43,344 bases of DNA, taken from NCBI GenBank assembly GCA_017428525.1, contig JAFRQQ010000031.1, forward strand, positions 1-43,344, given 5' to 3'. Positions 7,923 through 15,711 of the stretch are shown piece after piece (position 1 is the stretch's first letter; every line of letters starts with the position of its first letter). This stretch comes from Clostridia bacterium (GTDB lineage: Bacteria; Bacillota; Clostridia; Oscillospirales; Acutalibacteraceae). Position numbers and translations under genes: made by a program. The notes under the pieces were generated by a model. It had not been told where the DNA came from. It saw only the letters and a list, made by a program, of their open reading frames with translations, and searched no databases.

Positions 7923-10900
7923 TCTATCAAATCAACAAAACGAACTATCGGGACTTCGACACCATTGAGGTCAACAAGCGCGAAGGGCGCTTCTATAACG
8001 TGCCCTACAGCTGCAAGGAGACGCTGCGCAAGACGCCCTTCAGGAAAGAGCGCGGCAATTCCGACCTTGTGCGCCTGCTCAGCGGCGTGTGGGATTTCAA
8101 GCATTACGCGAGCATCCGCGACCTGCCGGATCAAATTGACACGGGCAAGATCGCGTTCGATTCCATTCCCGTGCCGGGCACCTGGCAACGCAACGGCTTC
8201 GAGCCCCCCGTCTATATCAACTGCGCCTATGAATTCGACAACACCCCGCCCGAGCTGCCCGACGACATGCCGGTCGGCATTTACCGCACCTTCTTTGAGG
8301 TCGAGGGCAGGCAGACCTATCTGCTGGCCTTCCTGGGCGTAATCCCCTGCATCGATCTTTACATCAACGGCAAATTCGTCGGCTACAGCGAGGGCGCGCA
8401 CAACACCGCGGAATTCGACATCACCCCCTTCGTCAAGAAGGGCAAAAACGAGCTGTTCGCCGTTGTGCATAAATGGTCCACGGGCACCTTCCTGGAATGC
8501 CAGGATATGTTCCGCGAAAACGGCATTTTCCGCGACGTGCTGCTCTATACGCTGCCGAAGACCTTCGTCAACGACGTGTATTACCGCACCGCCGAAACGG
8601 CGCAGGGCTGGGATCTGAACGTGCGCGTGGAAACCCTCGGCGACCTGGCCGGCTGCACGCTGGAAACCGAGCTTTACGACAGCCGCAAGAAGCTGATCGC
8701 CGCCGCTTCCTGTGATGCGGCCGAGGTCAGCACGCTGGCCTTCACCGGCCTGAACGTGAAGACCTGGAACGCGGAAATCCCGACCGTCTACACCGCGTTC
8801 ACCACGCTCCTCAAGCGCGGCAAGCCGCTGATGACCTTCCGCAGCTTCATCGGCTTCAAGACCGTGAAAATCAAGCGCGATCTCTTCTTCTTCAACGGCA
8901 AGCTGATCAAGATGAAGGGCGTCAACCATCACGATTCCAACTGCAAAACCGGCTACGTCATGACGTTTGACGATATCGAAAAAGATATCAGGCTCATGAA
9001 GTCGCTCAACTGCAACACCGTGCGCACCTCGCACTATCCGCCGGACCCGCAGTTCCTGACCCTGTGCGACCTTTACGGCCTGTATGTCGTGGACGAGGCG
9101 GACATTGAAACGCACGGCTGCGGCTGCGCTCCGCACGACAATTTCCATCTGATCAGCGCCGATCCGAAGTGGGCGCCGCGCTTCCTCGACCGCGTCAAGC
9201 GCATGTATCTGCGCGACCGGAGCCATCCGGCGGTCACGATGTGGTCGCTGGGCAACGAGGCCGGCGGCCACGCCTGCGAGGACGTGTGCTACGATTATCT
9301 GCATGAAGTCTGCCCGGAGATCCCGGTGCATTACGAAAGCGTCATCCACAGCGAGCGGCATTCCTACGACGTGGTGTCGGAGATGTATACGAATCACCGC
9401 AACGTCGAGCGCTGCGGCCGGCACACGCGCGGCAGGAAATACACCAACAAGCCCTTTTTCCTTTGTGAATACGCGCACGCGATGGGCGTGGGCCCCGGCG
9501 CGCTGGAGGAATACTGGCAGATCATCTACCGCTATGACAACCTCATGGGCGGCTGCATCTGGGAGTGGGCGGATCACTCGGTCTACCATCCGCACGGCAA
9601 GATCAAATACACCTACGGCGGCGATCACGGCGAATGGCGGCACGACGGCTGCTTCTGCGTGGACGGCCTGCTCTATCCCGACCGCAGCCTGCACACGGGC
9701 GCAAAGGTGATGCGCAACGTCTACCGTCCCCTGCGCGCGTCCTACGCGAACAAAACGCTCACGCTGAAAAACACGAACCGCTTCAAGGGCAGCGATAATC
9801 TGACCGTCGTGTGGGAGCTGGTCAAAAACGGCGACGGCCTGCTTGCCGCCGATGAATTCAAGCCGGAGATCGCGCCGGAGCAGAGCGCGGATTATCCGCT
9901 GGATATCAAGCTCCCGCGCGAGAGCTGCGACCTGCACCTGAACGTCTATTATTACGAGGGCGAGCGCGAGATCGCCTGCGAGCAGATCGCAATCAAGGAA
10001 GGCTACCGCCCGGCGTTTGAAAAGGCGGCCGGCAGCGTGAAGCTGACCGAAACCGACGCCGCGTTTGAGATCGCATACGCGAACGGCGCGCTGACCTTCG
10101 GCAAGGCCGGCGGCATGCTCGAGAGCTACACGGCAGGCGGCAAAGAGCTGATCAATCAGACGCCGGCTGCGGCAAAAGGCTTCCGCCCGAACATCTTCCG
10201 CGCCCTGCTGGACAACGACGTGTGGTTCCGCGACCGCTGGATCGCTGCGGGCTATGACGATTACCGCTGCATTTGCAAGGGCTGCGCCGCGAAGGCGACG
10301 AAGACAAAGGCGACGGTCACGGTCGATTACAGCCTCAAGAGCAAGAAGACCCCCCTGCCGCTCGGCACGGTCACGCTGACCTATGAGATCCTCGCGAACG
10401 GCGCGGTCACGGTCACGGCGGCTTTCCTGCCCGGCGCAAAGAAGCGGCTCGCGGCGCATCTGCCGCGCTTCGGCCTGACGCTCGAGCTGCCCGAGGACTG
10501 CACGAACGTCACGTATTACGGCCGCGGCAGCGACGAAAACATGCCCGATCTCAACGCGCACGCGCTTTTGGGCGTTTACGAAACGACGGTCGACGAGATG
10601 TATGAGCCCTATATCCGCCCGCAGGACAGCGGCAACCGCACCGAGGTGCGCACGCTGAAGGTGACGAACGACGACGGCGACGGCCTGCTCTTCGCCTATG
10701 AGGACAAGCCCTTCTGCTTCAACGCACGCCCCTACACGCAGGCGCTGCTGCACAGCGCGAATCACCGCGAGGACCTGCGCAGCGAGCACACGGTCGCCGT
10801 GGAAATCGACGGCTTCCTGCGCGGCGCGGGCACGGCAAGCTGCGGCCCGGACGTGCTCGAGCAATACGACGTGGACGGCAGCAAGGGGCTGACCTTCCGC

Positions 10901-10924
10901 TTCACGATGCGTCCCGCGAAATAA
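7919..10924 (+). CDS. Beta-galactosidase, glycoside hydrolase family 2
   Basis: This 1001-residue GH2 enzyme has LacZ-like architecture: sugar-binding domain with PGTWQRNGFEPPVY, immunoglobulin-like domain, TIM barrel, and a C-terminal beta-galactosidase small-chain domain. The acid/base is E447 in SLGNEAGG and the nucleophile is E517 in CEYAHAMG, both intact. VNHHDSN and TSHYPPDP are also present. There is no signal peptide, so it acts inside the cell on imported beta-galactosides. Substrate specificity is inferred from family only. The start overlaps the murC stop by 4 bases and the gene ends at a strong hairpin, so the two genes form one unit. Confidence 0.95.
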   Translation: MIYQINKTNYRDFDTIEVNKREGRFYNVPYSCKETLRKTPFRKERGNSDLVRLLSGVWDFKHYASIRDLPDQIDTGKIAFDSIPVPGTWQRNGFEPPVYINCAYEFDNTPPELPDDMPVGIYRTFFEVEGRQTYLLAFLGVIPCIDLYINGKFVGYSEGAHNTAEFDITPFVKKGKNELFAVVHKWSTGTFLECQDMFRENGIFRDVLLYTLPKTFVNDVYYRTAETAQGWDLNVRVETLGDLAGCTLETELYDSRKKLIAAASCDAAEVSTLAFTGLNVKTWNAEIPTVYTAFTTLLKRGKPLMTFRSFIGFKTVKIKRDLFFFNGKLIKMKGVNHHDSNCKTGYVMTFDDIEKDIRLMKSLNCNTVRTSHYPPDPQFLTLCDLYGLYVVDEADIETHGCGCAPHDNFHLISADPKWAPRFLDRVKRMYLRDRSHPAVTMWSLGNEAGGHACEDVCYDYLHEVCPEIPVHYESVIHSERHSYDVVSEMYTNHRNVERCGRHTRGRKYTNKPFFLCEYAHAMGVGPGALEEYWQIIYRYDNLMGGCIWEWADHSVYHPHGKIKYTYGGDHGEWRHDGCFCVDGLLYPDRSLHTGAKVMRNVYRPLRASYANKTLTLKNTNRFKGSDNLTVVWELVKNGDGLLAADEFKPEIAPEQSADYPLDIKLPRESCDLHLNVYYYEGEREIACEQIAIKEGYRPAFEKAAGSVKLTETDAAFEIAYANGALTFGKAGGMLESYTAGGKELINQTPAAAKGFRPNIFRALLDNDVWFRDRWIAAGYDDYRCICKGCAAKATKTKATVTVDYSLKSKKTPLPLGTVTLTYEILANGAVTVTAAFLPGAKKRLAAHLPRFGLTLELPEDCTNVTYYGRGSDENMPDLNAHALLGVYETTVDEMYEPYIRPQDSGNRTEVRTLKVTNDDGDGLLFAYEDKPFCFNARPYTQALLHSANHREDLRSEHTVAVEIDGFLRGAGTASCGPDVLEQYDVDGSKGLTFRFTMRPAK

Positions 10925-10940
10925 TCCACAGACAGACAGA

Positions 10941-10975
10941 AAGCATATCCGGTTTCGCCGCCGGATATGCTTTTT
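10941..10975 (+). terminator. Terminator after GH2
   Basis: An 11-bp stem, AGCATATCCGG / CCGGATATGCT, with an 8-base loop is followed by TTTTT. Confidence 0.9.
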
Positions 10976-10998
10976 CGCAGAAAATTTACATTTCCCTG

Positions 10999-11027
10999 TT
11001 GTTTTTTTTCCAGATCTATGCTATATT
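10999..11027 (+). promoter_or_regulatory. Sigma-A promoter of the DivIVA-like/SipW-like operon
   Basis: TTGTTT (10999-11004), 17-base spacer, TATATT (11022-11027). The context ATCTATGC-TATATT resembles other promoters in this window. Confidence 0.75.
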
Positions 11028-11075
11028 AATTTTGTACATCCGATTATAACGGAGAATGGACGGAGGAAGAAACTT

Positions 11076-11396
11076 ATGGCAAACAACAATTTATTCCAGA
11101 CCGCGGAGAACGGCTACAGCTGCGCTGACGTCGATGAATACATCGAGGTGCTCAAAGCGGAATACAAAAAGGTCTTTGACTACGCCAAGGGCGTGGAGGC
11201 CAACAACGAAAAGCTCAAGAAGATCTGCCGCGCGCTCAATGACGAAAACAAGGCGCTCAAGGCAAACGGCGCGGTGCCCGCAGCGGCTCCCGCAGCCGTC
11301 GGCGTCGACCTGCTCGAGGAGCTGACCGCGCTCGACAAGATCAGCACGCAGCTTGCCGCAGTCACCGGCGCGATCCGCGAAAAAGCGGGGCAATAA
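11076..11396 (+). CDS. Small DivIVA-domain-like coiled-coil protein
   Basis: This 106-residue soluble protein has an N-terminus resembling a DivIVA/GpsB domain: an early Phe, then GYSCADVDEYIEVLKAEY, matching the GY-x4-VDxF pattern that precedes a coiled coil. Residues 30-62 form a heptad-rich helix, followed by an Ala/Pro linker (68-77) and a second amphipathic helix (80-104). DivIVA and GpsB proteins mark curved membranes or scaffold division and wall enzymes. This one is much shorter than DivIVA, so function is open. The SD is GGAGGAAG before the ATG. The next gene starts 26 bases downstream, so the two proteins probably work together. Confidence 0.75.
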   Translation: MANNNLFQTAENGYSCADVDEYIEVLKAEYKKVFDYAKGVEANNEKLKKICRALNDENKALKANGAVPAAAPAAVGVDLLEELTALDKISTQLAAVTGAIREKAGQ

Positions 11397-11421
11397 TAAT
11401 CGGAAAGGCAGACAGACAGTG

Positions 11422-12339
11422 ATGGAACAGTTCAAACTGAGAAATATCGATGAATTCGACCGCGACTTTGTCGCCGCGCAGCAGGCGAAAAAGGCGAAGG
11501 CCGCCGAGCTTTTCCAGGAGCCGGTGTTTCCGACGCCCGAAACGCTGATCGAGCCGGATCCGATGCAGGATATCAGCTCCGGCATGGGGCTGCCGCCGCT
11601 CGAGCAGGAACCGCCCGAGGAGCCGCGTCCGCTCGTGCCCATCGGCCAGAAGAACACGATCTACGATCCCTTCGGCGAGGACTTCCCCGACACCTCCGAC
11701 ACCGTGGAGCCGCTCAATGAGGAGGATTTCGATCCGCGCAAGCAGAAGGGCAAGACCAAGCCCGGCATTCTGGTCGGCAAGATCATCACGATCGTGCTGC
11801 TTTGCCTGACCGTGGTCGCCTTCGTGCTCGGCTGCTTCATTTCCATCTTCATCGACAACAACGGCTCGGACGTGGGCGGCTTCTGCTTCAATGAGATGAG
11901 CCGCGAGATCGTGATCGAAAACGAGGGCCAGGTCATCCAGAAGATCCCCGAGGGCTCGCTGATCATATCCAAGAAGAAGGATCCCGCGACCTATGAGCTC
12001 GGCGATTTCGTCGTGGTGCCCGCCGCGACCACCGGCTGCGACATTCAGGTCATCAGCGGCATTGAAAACATGAGCACCGGTCCGCGCTTCTCCACCATGC
12101 CCATCGGCGCGGGCTACGGCGCGACGAACTTCGTCACGCAGGATCAGTGCTACGGCGAGGTCAACTTCTACATCCCCGTGCTCGGTCATCTGATCAACAT
12201 GGCGATCGCCGACCCGGTGCAGATGATCATCGCCAGCGCGATCTTCATCATCTTCGCCGCGGTCTGCTGCGTGGGTCTGGTGCTGCTGGAATCCGCCAAC
12301 AAGAAGTCGAAGAAAAAGAGCAAGAAGGAAAACGCATAA
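11422..12339 (+). CDS. SipW-like signal peptidase fold protein lacking the catalytic serine
   Basis: A 305-residue membrane protein. Residues 1-112 are acidic and Pro-rich, probably cytoplasmic. Membrane helices lie at about 114-143 and 265-290, with a lysine-rich tail (KKSKKKSKKENA). The extracytoplasmic part resembles type I signal peptidases of the SipW/S26B class: GQVIQKIPEGSLII (169-182) aligns without gaps to GSMEPTIPVGSLII, DPATYELGDFVVV to the conserved KxGD strand, and GEVNFYIPVLGHLIN to the conserved GK-x3-IP-x-LGY segment. The catalytic Ser position is Gln (Q170) and no THR-like histidine motif is seen, so it is probably an inactive relative. It is operonic with the DivIVA-like gene. 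The ATG at 11422 follows GGAAAGG; a GTG sits just before it. Confidence 0.72.
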   Translation: MEQFKLRNIDEFDRDFVAAQQAKKAKAAELFQEPVFPTPETLIEPDPMQDISSGMGLPPLEQEPPEEPRPLVPIGQKNTIYDPFGEDFPDTSDTVEPLNEEDFDPRKQKGKTKPGILVGKIITIVLLCLTVVAFVLGCFISIFIDNNGSDVGGFCFNEMSREIVIENEGQVIQKIPEGSLIISKKKDPATYELGDFVVVPAATTGCDIQVISGIENMSTGPRFSTMPIGAGYGATNFVTQDQCYGEVNFYIPVLGHLINMAIADPVQMIIASAIFIIFAAVCCVGLVLLESANKKSKKKSKKENA

Positions 12340-12347
12340 GTTTAAAA

Positions 12348-12385
12348 TTACACGGCGCGCTGTGAATTTCGTTACACGGCGCGCT
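12348..12385 (+). repeat. 14-base direct repeat within a terminator
   Basis: TTACACGGCGCGCT occurs at 12348-12361 and again at 12372-12385, just after the SipW-like gene. Confidence 0.8.
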
Positions 12386-12393
12386 TATTTTTA
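12355..12393 (+). terminator. Terminator after the SipW-like gene
   Basis: GCGCGC (12355-12360) pairs with GCGCGC (12379-12384), extended by TGTGA/TTACA across a 2-base bulge, followed by TTATTTTTA. The stem is built from the two direct repeats. Confidence 0.7.
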
Positions 12394-12397
12394 CGGC

Positions 12398-12451
12398 AAA
12401 AAGCATCCCGCCGCCGACGCATTTGCGCCTGGCAGCGGGTGTTTTGTTTTT
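12398..12451. terminator. Bidirectional terminator, mainly for the minus-strand propeller-like gene
   Basis: CATCCCGCCGCC pairs with GGCAGCGGGTG (one mismatch or bulge) around a 15-base loop. T-runs flank the stem in both directions: TTTTTGCC on minus, TTTTGTTTTTA on plus. Confidence 0.7.
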
Positions 12452-12460
12452 ATTCAATTC

Positions 12461-13315
12461 TTATTGTTCAAACGTATAGATCCGGATGCTCGCGTTGCAC
12501 AGCCAGACCACGTCGACGTAGCAGAAATACGTCTTGCCGTCCGCCTCATAGATCACAAGGCCCTCCGCCTCGGTCGTTTCGTTGCCGGTATCGCGCACGA
12601 AGGCCTCCCGCGTTTCGCCGGTCGCAAGGTCGACGGCATAAGTGATCTTTTTGCCGCCGTCGGTGTCGGCGGAGAGATAGAGCGTATTGCCGAGCAGGTC
12701 GCCGCCGGCAATCTTGGTGATTTCGCGGTCCATCGGAATGCTGCCGAGGTAGGAGAAATCCGCGAGCGAGAGCATGCGCACCTCGGTGACCTCCCGGGCC
12801 TGCGTATAATAAATCACGCCGTCGCGGATGCACAGCCACGGGAAGTGGCCGTTGCCCTGCCCCGCCTGCGGCAGGACGTGGTATTCCAGAAATTCAAAGC
12901 TCTCCGCGTCGTAGACCATGACAGCCGGGTCCGTGAAGGTGTTGGTTTCGCAGGCGATATAGAGCTTGCCGTCGTGGTAAGCGCCGTCGCCCAGATGCGA
13001 ATAGCCGCGCTTGATCATTTCATACGGCAGGCAGAGATCGCGGCTTTCGAGGACGTCGCCGCTTTGCATGTCGATGCGCACGAGGGCGTTATAGACAAGC
13101 GGCTTGATGCAGCCGGTGCCATAGAAATACCGGCCGTCCGTCGTGATGCCCTGGCAGAAGGCCGCGCCGTCGGAATAGAAATAATCGATTTCCTTTGCGA
13201 GCGTCAGCCCCGGCCCCTCGACCGTGGACGGCTTTGAAATCAGGCCGCCGATGAAGAACGTCAGGGCGAAAAACAGATAGACGGACTTGCGCAGAATCGT
13301 AAAAAAAGCAGACAT
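12461..13315 (-). CDS. Membrane-anchored beta-propeller-like protein, unknown function
   Basis: A 284-residue protein not recognised as a named family. It begins with a hydrophobic segment (about residues 6-27, RKSVYLFFALTFFIGGLI), an uncleaved anchor or signal peptide. The rest has repeated short strand patterns typical of propeller folds (DGRYFYGTG, LVRIDMQSGDVLESRDL, YHDGKLYIACET, RDGVIYYTQ, LLGNTLYLSADTD), ending IRIYTFEQ. This suggests an extracytoplasmic sensor or binding protein, but no ligand can be inferred. The ATG at 13315 has GGGGGAGAG upstream; a TTG five codons earlier would lie within that SD. It is separated from GH3 by only 23 bases on the same strand, so co-transcription from the GH3 promoter is likely. 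Confidence 0.75.
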   Translation of the reverse strand: MSAFFTILRKSVYLFFALTFFIGGLISKPSTVEGPGLTLAKEIDYFYSDGAAFCQGITTDGRYFYGTGCIKPLVYNALVRIDMQSGDVLESRDLCLPYEMIKRGYSHLGDGAYHDGKLYIACETNTFTDPAVMVYDAESFEFLEYHVLPQAGQGNGHFPWLCIRDGVIYYTQAREVTEVRMLSLADFSYLGSIPMDREITKIAGGDLLGNTLYLSADTDGGKKITYAVDLATGETREAFVRDTGNETTEAEGLVIYEADGKTYFCYVDVVWLCNASIRIYTFEQ

Positions 13316-13338
13316 TTCTCTCTCCCCCAAATCAACAA

Positions 13339-15588
13339 TTATAGCTCAACGCAGCCTTCCAGCCGGAGATCGCGCGAGGACGCGCCGGCGCAGATGCGGA
13401 ATTTGCCGGGCTCGACCGTCCATTCATAGCGCGCGTTCATGAGCCGGAACGCGTCATAGCCCAGGCGGAAGGTCAGCGTCTGCGTTTCCCCGGGCGCGAG
13501 CGTGACGCGGCGAAACGCCTTGAGCAGCAGCGGCGGGGTCACAACGGAGCTTTCGCAGTCCTCCACATAAATCTGCACGACCTCGTCCCCTGCCCGGTCG
13601 CCGGTGTTTTTCACAGTCACGGTCACGTCGACGTCGGTCGGGCCGACCTTTTTGAGCGCAAGGTCGCTGTAGGCAAAGGTCGTGTAGCTCAGACCGAAGC
13701 CGAAGGGATACAGCGCGGCGCCTTCGCCTTCAAGATAATCGTTGCTCTTGCCGGGCAGCATGGAATAATAGCACGGAATGCGCCCGCCGCTGCGCGGGAG
13801 CGAATACGGCAGGCGGCCCGCGGGGTTGACCTTGCCGGTCAGCGCACGCACGATCGCGCGCGCGCCGAGCTCCCCGCCGAACCAGGTTTCAATGATCGCG
13901 CTGCAGACTGCGCTTTCGCGTGAAAGATCGAGCGGACGGCCGTTTTCGAGCACGAGGATCAGCGGCCGGCCGAGCGCGGAAAGGCGTTCGATCAGCTCGC
14001 GCTGCCGCCCGGGCAGGGTCAGCTCGCTGCGGTCATGGCATTCGCCGCTGGTCAGCACGTTTTCGCCGCCGACAAACACGATCACGTCGGCCTGCTTTGC
14101 GAGCGCGATGGCTTCGTCGAGCGCGTCCTCGATCGCCTGCTGCTTTTCGCGCCGCAGATGCGGCTGATCCGCGGCAAGGCCGGCAGTCTCCTGCGCGTCG
14201 CCGAAGCCGCAGCCCTCCGCCTGCAAAATCCGCGCCCCGGGCATTGCCGCGCGCAGTTCGTCGTAAACGGACGGGATCTCAACAAAAACGGGAACGGAGG
14301 AATAATTGCCGATCTGCTGCTGCGCGCCGGACGGGCCGATCACAGCGACCGTGCCGAGGCCATCCGCGTTCAGCGGCAGCACGCCGTCGTTTTTCAGGAG
14401 CGTGACGGATTTTTCTGCGATCTCCAGCGCGATATCCCTGTGCGCTTGGCAGTGGACGACCGTTTCCCAGCGGCTTTCCTCCGTATAGGGATGATCAAAC
14501 AGGCCGAGCAGGTATTTCAGACGCAGCAGGCGGCGGCAGGAATCGTTGATATTCTCCTCCTCGATGCGTCCCTGCCGCACAAGCTCGCACAGAGTCGTGA
14601 CCCAGAAGTCGTGGCTGCACTCGCAGCCGCCCAGACAGTCGAGACCGTTCTTTTTGGTCAGATAGATCGTTTCTTTGTCGTCCTCGGTCAGGTGGTGCGT
14701 CGTTTTGACGCGCTCGACGCCGCTCCAGTCCGAGCGGCAGATGCCCCGCAGGCCGAAGCGCTCCTTGAGCACGGTTTTCAGATAATGCTCGGAGGTGATC
14801 ACGACGTCGCCGTCAATGGAATTGTAGCTGACCATCGCGTCATAGGCGCCGCCCTCGCGGATGCCCGCCTCGAATACGGGCAGATAGCAGCTTTCGATCT
14901 CGCGGATGCCGACGTTGGCCGGCGCGCAGTTGACGCCGCCCTCGGGCACGCCGTGCACGACATAGTGCTTGGGCTCGGCGATCACGGCGTCCGGCCGGGA
15001 GATATCGCCGTTCTGCTCCGCGGCAACCACTGCGGCGGCAAAGCGGGAGGACAGATGCGTATCCTCGCCGAAGGTTTCCTCCGTGCGGCCCCAGCGCGGG
15101 TCGCGCGCGACGTCGAGATTCGGCGCAAGGATCTCATGGATGCCAAGCGCCCGCGCCTCGCTCGCGATCACCCGCCCGGCTTTCGCGCCGAGCGCAGGGT
15201 CGAAAGTGGCCGCCCATGCCGTGGGCGAAGGCAGGATCGTGCCGCGCGTGCCGCAGATGCCGTGCAGCGCTTCGCCCGTGAAAATCACGGGGATCCCCAG
15301 ACGCGTGTGCTCGACGAAATAACGCTGGATGCGATTCATCACGGCCGGCACGGAGTAATTATCGTGGATGCAGCCGAGGCCCGCGTCGCCGAACTCCCGC
15401 GCGAGTTTCTCATAGTCATATTCCGAATCGGGATGCACGGACAGACGGTGATGCGGATCGATCCGCGTGCAGTATTCATTGCCGAATTTCAAATCCAGCT
15501 GCGCGATTTTTTCTTCTAAGGTCATGCGCGCCATCAGGTCGTCGAGCCGTTCTTCGACACCCAGCGCGGGATTCTGATAAGGAAGCAT
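13339..15588 (-). CDS. Beta-glucosidase/beta-xylosidase, glycoside hydrolase family 3
   Basis: A 749-residue GH3 enzyme. The N-terminal TIM barrel carries LAPNLDVARDPRWGRTEETFGED, the conserved KHY (AEPKHYVVHG), and the nucleophile D287 in RSDWSG. The C-terminal alpha/beta sandwich includes VFVGGENVLTSGECHDRSELTLPG, and a fibronectin-III-like domain closes the protein (PFGFGLSYTTFAYS onward). There is no signal peptide, so it is intracellular and trims non-reducing ends of imported oligosaccharides. Whether glucosidase, xylosidase or another specificity cannot be decided here. The ATG at 15588 follows GGGGGAGGGG. It has its own promoter, divergent from the DUF4838 gene. Confidence 0.95.
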   Translation of the reverse strand: MLPYQNPALGVEERLDDLMARMTLEEKIAQLDLKFGNEYCTRIDPHHRLSVHPDSEYDYEKLAREFGDAGLGCIHDNYSVPAVMNRIQRYFVEHTRLGIPVIFTGEALHGICGTRGTILPSPTAWAATFDPALGAKAGRVIASEARALGIHEILAPNLDVARDPRWGRTEETFGEDTHLSSRFAAAVVAAEQNGDISRPDAVIAEPKHYVVHGVPEGGVNCAPANVGIREIESCYLPVFEAGIREGGAYDAMVSYNSIDGDVVITSEHYLKTVLKERFGLRGICRSDWSGVERVKTTHHLTEDDKETIYLTKKNGLDCLGGCECSHDFWVTTLCELVRQGRIEEENINDSCRRLLRLKYLLGLFDHPYTEESRWETVVHCQAHRDIALEIAEKSVTLLKNDGVLPLNADGLGTVAVIGPSGAQQQIGNYSSVPVFVEIPSVYDELRAAMPGARILQAEGCGFGDAQETAGLAADQPHLRREKQQAIEDALDEAIALAKQADVIVFVGGENVLTSGECHDRSELTLPGRQRELIERLSALGRPLILVLENGRPLDLSRESAVCSAIIETWFGGELGARAIVRALTGKVNPAGRLPYSLPRSGGRIPCYYSMLPGKSNDYLEGEGAALYPFGFGLSYTTFAYSDLALKKVGPTDVDVTVTVKNTGDRAGDEVVQIYVEDCESSVVTPPLLLKAFRRVTLAPGETQTLTFRLGYDAFRLMNARYEWTVEPGKFRICAGASSRDLRLEGCVEL

Positions 15589-15614
15589 GCTACCCCTCCC
15601 CCGGATTTTTCTCA

Positions 15615-15643
15615 ATTATAGCATGAATCGCCGCCCTGTTCAA
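15615..15643 (-). promoter_or_regulatory. Sigma-A promoter of GH3
   Basis: On minus, TTGAAC (15643-15638), 17-base spacer ending ATTCATGC, TATAAT (15620-15615). Nearly identical to the aminotransferase promoter. Confidence 0.9.
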
Positions 15644-15684
15644 CCAAAAAAGGAAAGATGCGGCTTTCTTTTTTTTCAAATTCG

Positions 15685-15693
15685 TGCTATACT
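15685..15693 (+). promoter_or_regulatory. Extended -10 promoter of the DUF4838 gene
   Basis: TGCTATACT (TG-N-TATACT) at 15685-15693, preceded by AAATTCG. It is only 19 bases before the ATG, so the mRNA leader would be short. The -35 region is a T-run without consensus. Confidence 0.65.
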
Positions 15694-15711
15694 GGACGCA
15701 GAGGTGATTGC

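Noticed and set aside
7865..10864. A nearly 1000-codon minus-strand frame antisense to the GH2 gene
   Set aside because: GH2 on plus has intact catalytic motifs and perfect coupling to murC. The antisense frame shows only compositional, His/Ala/Arg-rich translation.
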